From positions 7,572,501 to 7,636,500 of the forward strand of contig OZ005613.1 of assembly GCA_963930655.1 (NCBI GenBank): a DNA stretch of 64,000 bases, in the 5' to 3' direction. Below are positions 60,401-64,000 of this stretch, piece by piece; the stretch's first letter is position 1, and each line of letters starts with the position of its first letter. The stretch comes from Myrica gale (Eukaryota; Streptophyta; Magnoliopsida; Fagales; Myricaceae). The position numbers and the translations under genes were made by a program. The notes under the pieces were generated by a model. The model did no database searches and was not told the origin of the DNA. It was given only the letters and a program-made list of their open reading frames with translations.

Positions 60401-60954
60401 TTTCCTTTAATTCTTTAAATTAGTTTTATAAAAGGATAAAGTTTATTAATTATTTAATTAAGGAAAAAAGGGTCCCATAATTGGAAACCATAAGACACAG
60501 AAATAGATTGAGTATTTTAAATTTAGTTGCGGATTTGGATGTGTACATTGCACATGAATGATATTCGTGTATTAATTGCATTCACTTTATAAGAGGAAAA
60601 ACAAATGTGAGGAATCCCCAAGCTTGCCAGGTGATTCTCGAAGAAAGATTGACGGTACCAGACACATGAGAAAAGTTCAACCCCCTAGTACATGGAATGG
60701 GTGGGATCCTTCTGGGCGCTACAACGTCTTTTTTAAGGGTCTTGGTGTTGGTGACACGGGACAGTCCCACGAGGAGAGGAGACGCACAACTCGACTCTGA
60801 GGGTGAACAGAGCAGACACTAGGAATACCTCAGAAAACCATTTAAGGAGTAAATGCATTTCAATTGCATTTGCATACATTTCTTATGTTACTTCCATGTC
60901 TTGTATGTTTAAAATTATTATTGCATTAATATTTTACGTTCTAAGGAATGAACT
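60401..60954. other. No gene recognised
   Basis: AT-rich start, then mixed sequence. The frame 60576-60800 (CEESPSLPGDSRRKIDGTRH) has no recognised family. Possibly LTR or leader sequence of an unrecognised element. Confidence 0.3.
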
Positions 60955-61305
60955 GTGATGTATGAGCATGTCCCCCTCCCCGACCTTATTGAGTCAGTAG
61001 GATTCACCCTGTTTTATGTTTTTGCATCATTGTTTGCGGCGCCACGGATATTGAAGATGAAGCTGTTCGAGAACGAGCTAACTTTGGACCTCGACCCCTA
61101 CGTCTTAGTCCTGAAGGTCCAAACTTGGGTTACAGACGATTATAAGGTAATGGTGGTGGATAAGCCCCATTGGTTCCTCAAGGAACCACCTTTGCTCCCA
61201 CTCCCCCGTTTAGAGGATTTCGGCCTGATCGATGTGCCACCAGAGTTCCTTAGACTCGACTACACTCCTCTGGCCCCGCCGGCGGAGAGTAGTCGGACAG
61301 TTTAG
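60955..61305 (+). CDS. Unrecognised 116-residue ORF
   Basis: Starts MMYEHVPLPDLIESVGFTLF, continues YVFASLFAAPRILKMKLFEN, then ELTLDLDPYVLVLKVQTWVT, and ends LDYTPLAPPAESSRTV. The wording is balanced and non-repetitive, with a hydrophobic segment near residues 14-31 and a proline/leucine-rich middle (PPLLPLPRLEDF), so it looks more protein-like than chance frames nearby. No family recognised. It lies between a foldback MITE and a LINE, so it may belong to an unrecognised mobile element. Confidence 0.3.
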   Translation: MMYEHVPLPDLIESVGFTLFYVFASLFAAPRILKMKLFENELTLDLDPYVLVLKVQTWVTDDYKVMVVDKPHWFLKEPPLLPLPRLEDFGLIDVPPEFLRLDYTPLAPPAESSRTV

Positions 61306-61499
61306 TCTAGATGTCGTTATCTTTATTTATTTTTGGATGTGTTATTCCTCAGTTAAAGAGCGAATGTAGTGGAATGGCGGTCTTTAGAAAGTTCTCTCGT
61401 TTTACTAGCTTTAATCACAACTCTATTTTCAAATAAAACTTCCGTTGAGTTTTTCAAGGTAAATAAGACAAAGTTGTTTGTGATGATTCATGCCATAAA
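61306..61499. other. No feature seen
   Basis: Spacer before the third LINE. The exact LINE start is uncertain. Confidence 0.3.
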
Positions 61500-64000
61500 T
61501 TCGTATGTGTGCATACTATCTCTATAAGTGAGCCTAAGGGGTAAGAACGGGCGGGAAGGTTGGTCAGTGGGTTTCTGGTGCCTATAGGCATCGAGGGTTG
61601 AGGGGAGTGCTGTCTTTCGCTGGAGCGGTAAAGATGAAGGCGTTAGTGGATGTCGGCATGCAGGCTTCGTCTGTGGAGAGTTATGCAAAAAGAGGAAATA
61701 AAGGAGAGCCGACACTATGTCCACAGAAAAGCATGCAGATCAGGACTTAGTTGTTCTCCCCAAAGCTCTCTCGTTTATTGAAGGGTCGCCATTGGCTTTA
61801 TAGGGGGAAAATGTTGTATAACTGTTTTAAGAAAAAAATTTATTGGCCTTAGGAAGGAGCTCGATCAAATCTTGTGGTCCTTGGACACTGCGACTGCTGA
61901 AGACAGGTGTGTGGGGTGGGCTGCTATGGATGGGGAGTCGAGTGGGCCTGTCTTGTCTAAGCCCGAGCCTTCCCTTAGCCTGGAGGATGGACCTTTGTTG
62001 GCTGGTGGGGTTGGGGCTTGTGAAGACTGCAAGTCTTGTGGGCCTAAAGGCTTGGAAGTGAGTGGGCTTGCCTTAAGCCCGACGGGGAAGGCCTTGTTGG
62101 CAGATGAGTGTGGGTCTAGACATGACCTGGTCCAGTTGAAGCAAGTGTACATGCGATGGGTTTTGACCCGCAACGAAGGAACAATCCCAGGAGTCGTTCC
62201 AGCAGACGGTAAGGAGAAGGTGTCGACCATTGAGGGAATGGGGGTCGCGTGGGCCTCGGGTTGGGCCGTTAGCTTGGTCTTATAAGGTATGAGGAGTTGG
62301 GCTGGTTGTTGGGTCGGGCGGGGAGGTTTCTAGTGGGTTTGAGGACACGAATGCCATTGCGGTCTCTTTTCTTCAGCTTCGGGATGAGGGGTCGCCGTTG
62401 TCTGGGGTGGCAGAGGGTTCGGCTGGTGTACTTTTGGTGTCAGAAGCTTATGTCGACTTCGGCCGAGCTTCGCCTAGCTCCCAGATCTCCGATCCAGCAG
62501 ATGACTTGCTCTTTGGCCTTTAGAGGTGGGCCGACTTCGTCTGGGTGGCTGCTGGATCTGTCGGTGGCAGGGGGAGGCATGAGTATTTTTCACCTTCTAT
62601 TTGCTGATGACACATTAATCTTGTGTGGGGCAGAGGCGAGCCAGTTTCACAATCTCAGATGCTTATTGCTCTGCTTTGAGGCGGTGTCGGGGTTGAGAGT
62701 TAACCTTTCAAAAACGGAAGTTATTCATGTTGGGGATGTGGGCAATGTTCAAGAGTTGGTTACTATTTTGGGTTGCAGAGTTTCGTCGTTGCCTACCACC
62801 TATCTTGGATGGACGTTTTAAGAGCAGACATATTTGGGGTTGGAAACGTAGCTATCTTTTGAAGGCAGGTAGACTCATGTTGATCAAGTCTACACTCTCT
62901 AGCCTCCCAACCTATTTTTTGTCTCTCTTTCCTATTCCTTTGGGGGTTGCCAAAAGATTAGAGAAGATCCAAAGGACATTTTTGTGGGGAGGCGATGAAA
63001 TCGAGCACAAGTTTCATCTTGTCAAATGGGAGAGGGTTTGCTCTCCATTGAGTTGTGGAGGGCTGGGTTTAAGGAGATTCAATTTGTTCAATATAGCTTT
63101 ATTGAGCAAGTGGTTGTGGCGTTTCGTCTTGGAGATGGATAGTTTGTGGTGGGCTGTTATTGAGGATAAGTATGACAGCGTTTCAGGAGGATGGAGAACC
63201 AATGAGATCCGTAGTTCCTATGGTGTGAGCTTGTGGAAGCACATCAGCAACAGATGAACCTTCTTTTGTGGGAACACTCGTTACGTGGTGAGGTGTGGTC
63301 TTAGCATCAGGTTTTGGCATGATCTATGGTGTGGAGAAAGGCCTTTGAAGTTTGCTTTCCCCCTTTTGTTTTCTCTTGCTACGCACAAGGATGAGATGGT
63401 TGCGGATTGTTTGGAGGGCGATTCCGGTTATGAAGTGTGGAATATTCAGTTTGCTAGACCCGCCAATAATTGGGAGATTGAAGACTTTTATGCTTTCTAC
63501 TCATTTGTTGTACTCTGTGGTCCGTAGGATAAGGAAAGAAGATAAAACGTTGTGGCAAGGTGCTAAGAATGAGGTCTTCTCGGTTAAGTCATCGTATGGG
63601 CTCATTGTTGGGGGTTCTGGCGAGGTCTTTCCGTGGAGGCAGATCTGGAAGATCGTTGTCCCGCCTCGGGTGTCATTCTTTGTGTGGGAAACGGCTCATG
63701 AGAAGGTCTTAACCATTGAAAATTTAAGGAGTGTGTTATGCTTGATTAATTGGTGCTTTCTTTGCAAGAATGATGGGGAGTATGTGGATCATGTGCTTAT
63801 CCATTGTTTGGTCGCTAGAGAGTTGTGGGTGCACGTGCTTAGTATCGTTAACTATCCTTAGGTGATGCCTAAGAGGGTGGGAGAGGTGTTGAAGTATTGG
63901 AAGAGAAAGGTCGACAATCCTTTGGCGTTGGCTGTGGAAAATGATTCCATTATGCATTTAGAGGAGCCTTTGGAGGGACAGGAATGGACGATGCTTTGAA
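61500..64000 (+). mobile_element. Third L1-type LINE, internally deleted, runs off the right edge
   Basis: ORF1-like sequence (about 61600-62540: GLRKELDQI-type wording, then ESSGPVLSKPEPSLSLEDGP) passes directly into the late reverse transcriptase at about 62570 ([38 protein letters not shown]). The endonuclease and early RT, over 2 kb in the LINE at 18.7 kb, are missing. The FADD motif is intact. The thumb block [20 protein letters not shown] lies near 62980-63035 and the zf-RVT motif WCFLCKNDGEYVDHVLIHC near 63750-63805. Stops near 62819, 63255, 63526 and 63859 break it. The 3-prime end is outside the window. Confidence 0.85.

Overview
This window looks like nuclear DNA of a woody eudicot. 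It has plant-type spliced genes with long AT-rich introns, plant Ty3/gypsy and Ty1/copia retrotransposons primed by TGGTATCAGAGC (initiator Met-tRNA complement), plant L1-type LINEs, tRNA-derived SINEs and many MITEs. I cannot name the species. Gene density is low and much of the DNA is transposable element.

Two host genes look complete. One is MFAP1, a spliceosomal protein (plus strand, two coding exons, 432 residues). The other is RFC3, a clamp-loader subunit (minus strand, 11 exons, 354 residues), whose introns hold a hAT-like MITE, a SINE, a perfect 68-bp hairpin and a copied piece of its own exon 6. A third locus at 33.2-33.8 kb has three exons that fit together in frame, but I do not recognise the protein and cannot find its end.

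Two host genes are broken. A chloroplast-type valyl-tRNA synthetase copy (0.7-12 kb) keeps recognisable exons, including KMSKT, but has lost splice acceptors; one intron is stretched to about 9.3 kb by a young gypsy element and a LINE. A trihelix transcription-factor gene (54.9-60.2 kb) is split in its coding sequence by a 4.2-kb insertion flanked by CTTAT and also carries several in-frame stops.

Layout: copia LTR at the left edge (1-470); valyl-tRNA synthetase pseudogene with SINE, gypsy and LINE insertions (0.7-12 kb); GT-rich stretch split by a hAT-like element (12.8-14.9 kb); a tiny TRIM (15.4 kb); copia fossil (16-18.5 kb); near full-length LINE (18.7-24.4 kb); MITE cluster (24.5-27.2 kb); MFAP1 (27.6-31.1 kb); unknown gene and MITEs (33-38.9 kb); gypsy fossil with a nested hAT MITE (38.9-43.3 kb); RFC3 (43.7-50.3 kb); an element with long inverted ends (50.6-53.5 kb); the split trihelix gene (54.9-60.2 kb); an unrecognised 116-residue ORF (61 kb); and a LINE leaving the right edge. 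There is no rRNA, CRISPR array or operon. The tRNA-like matches are SINE heads.
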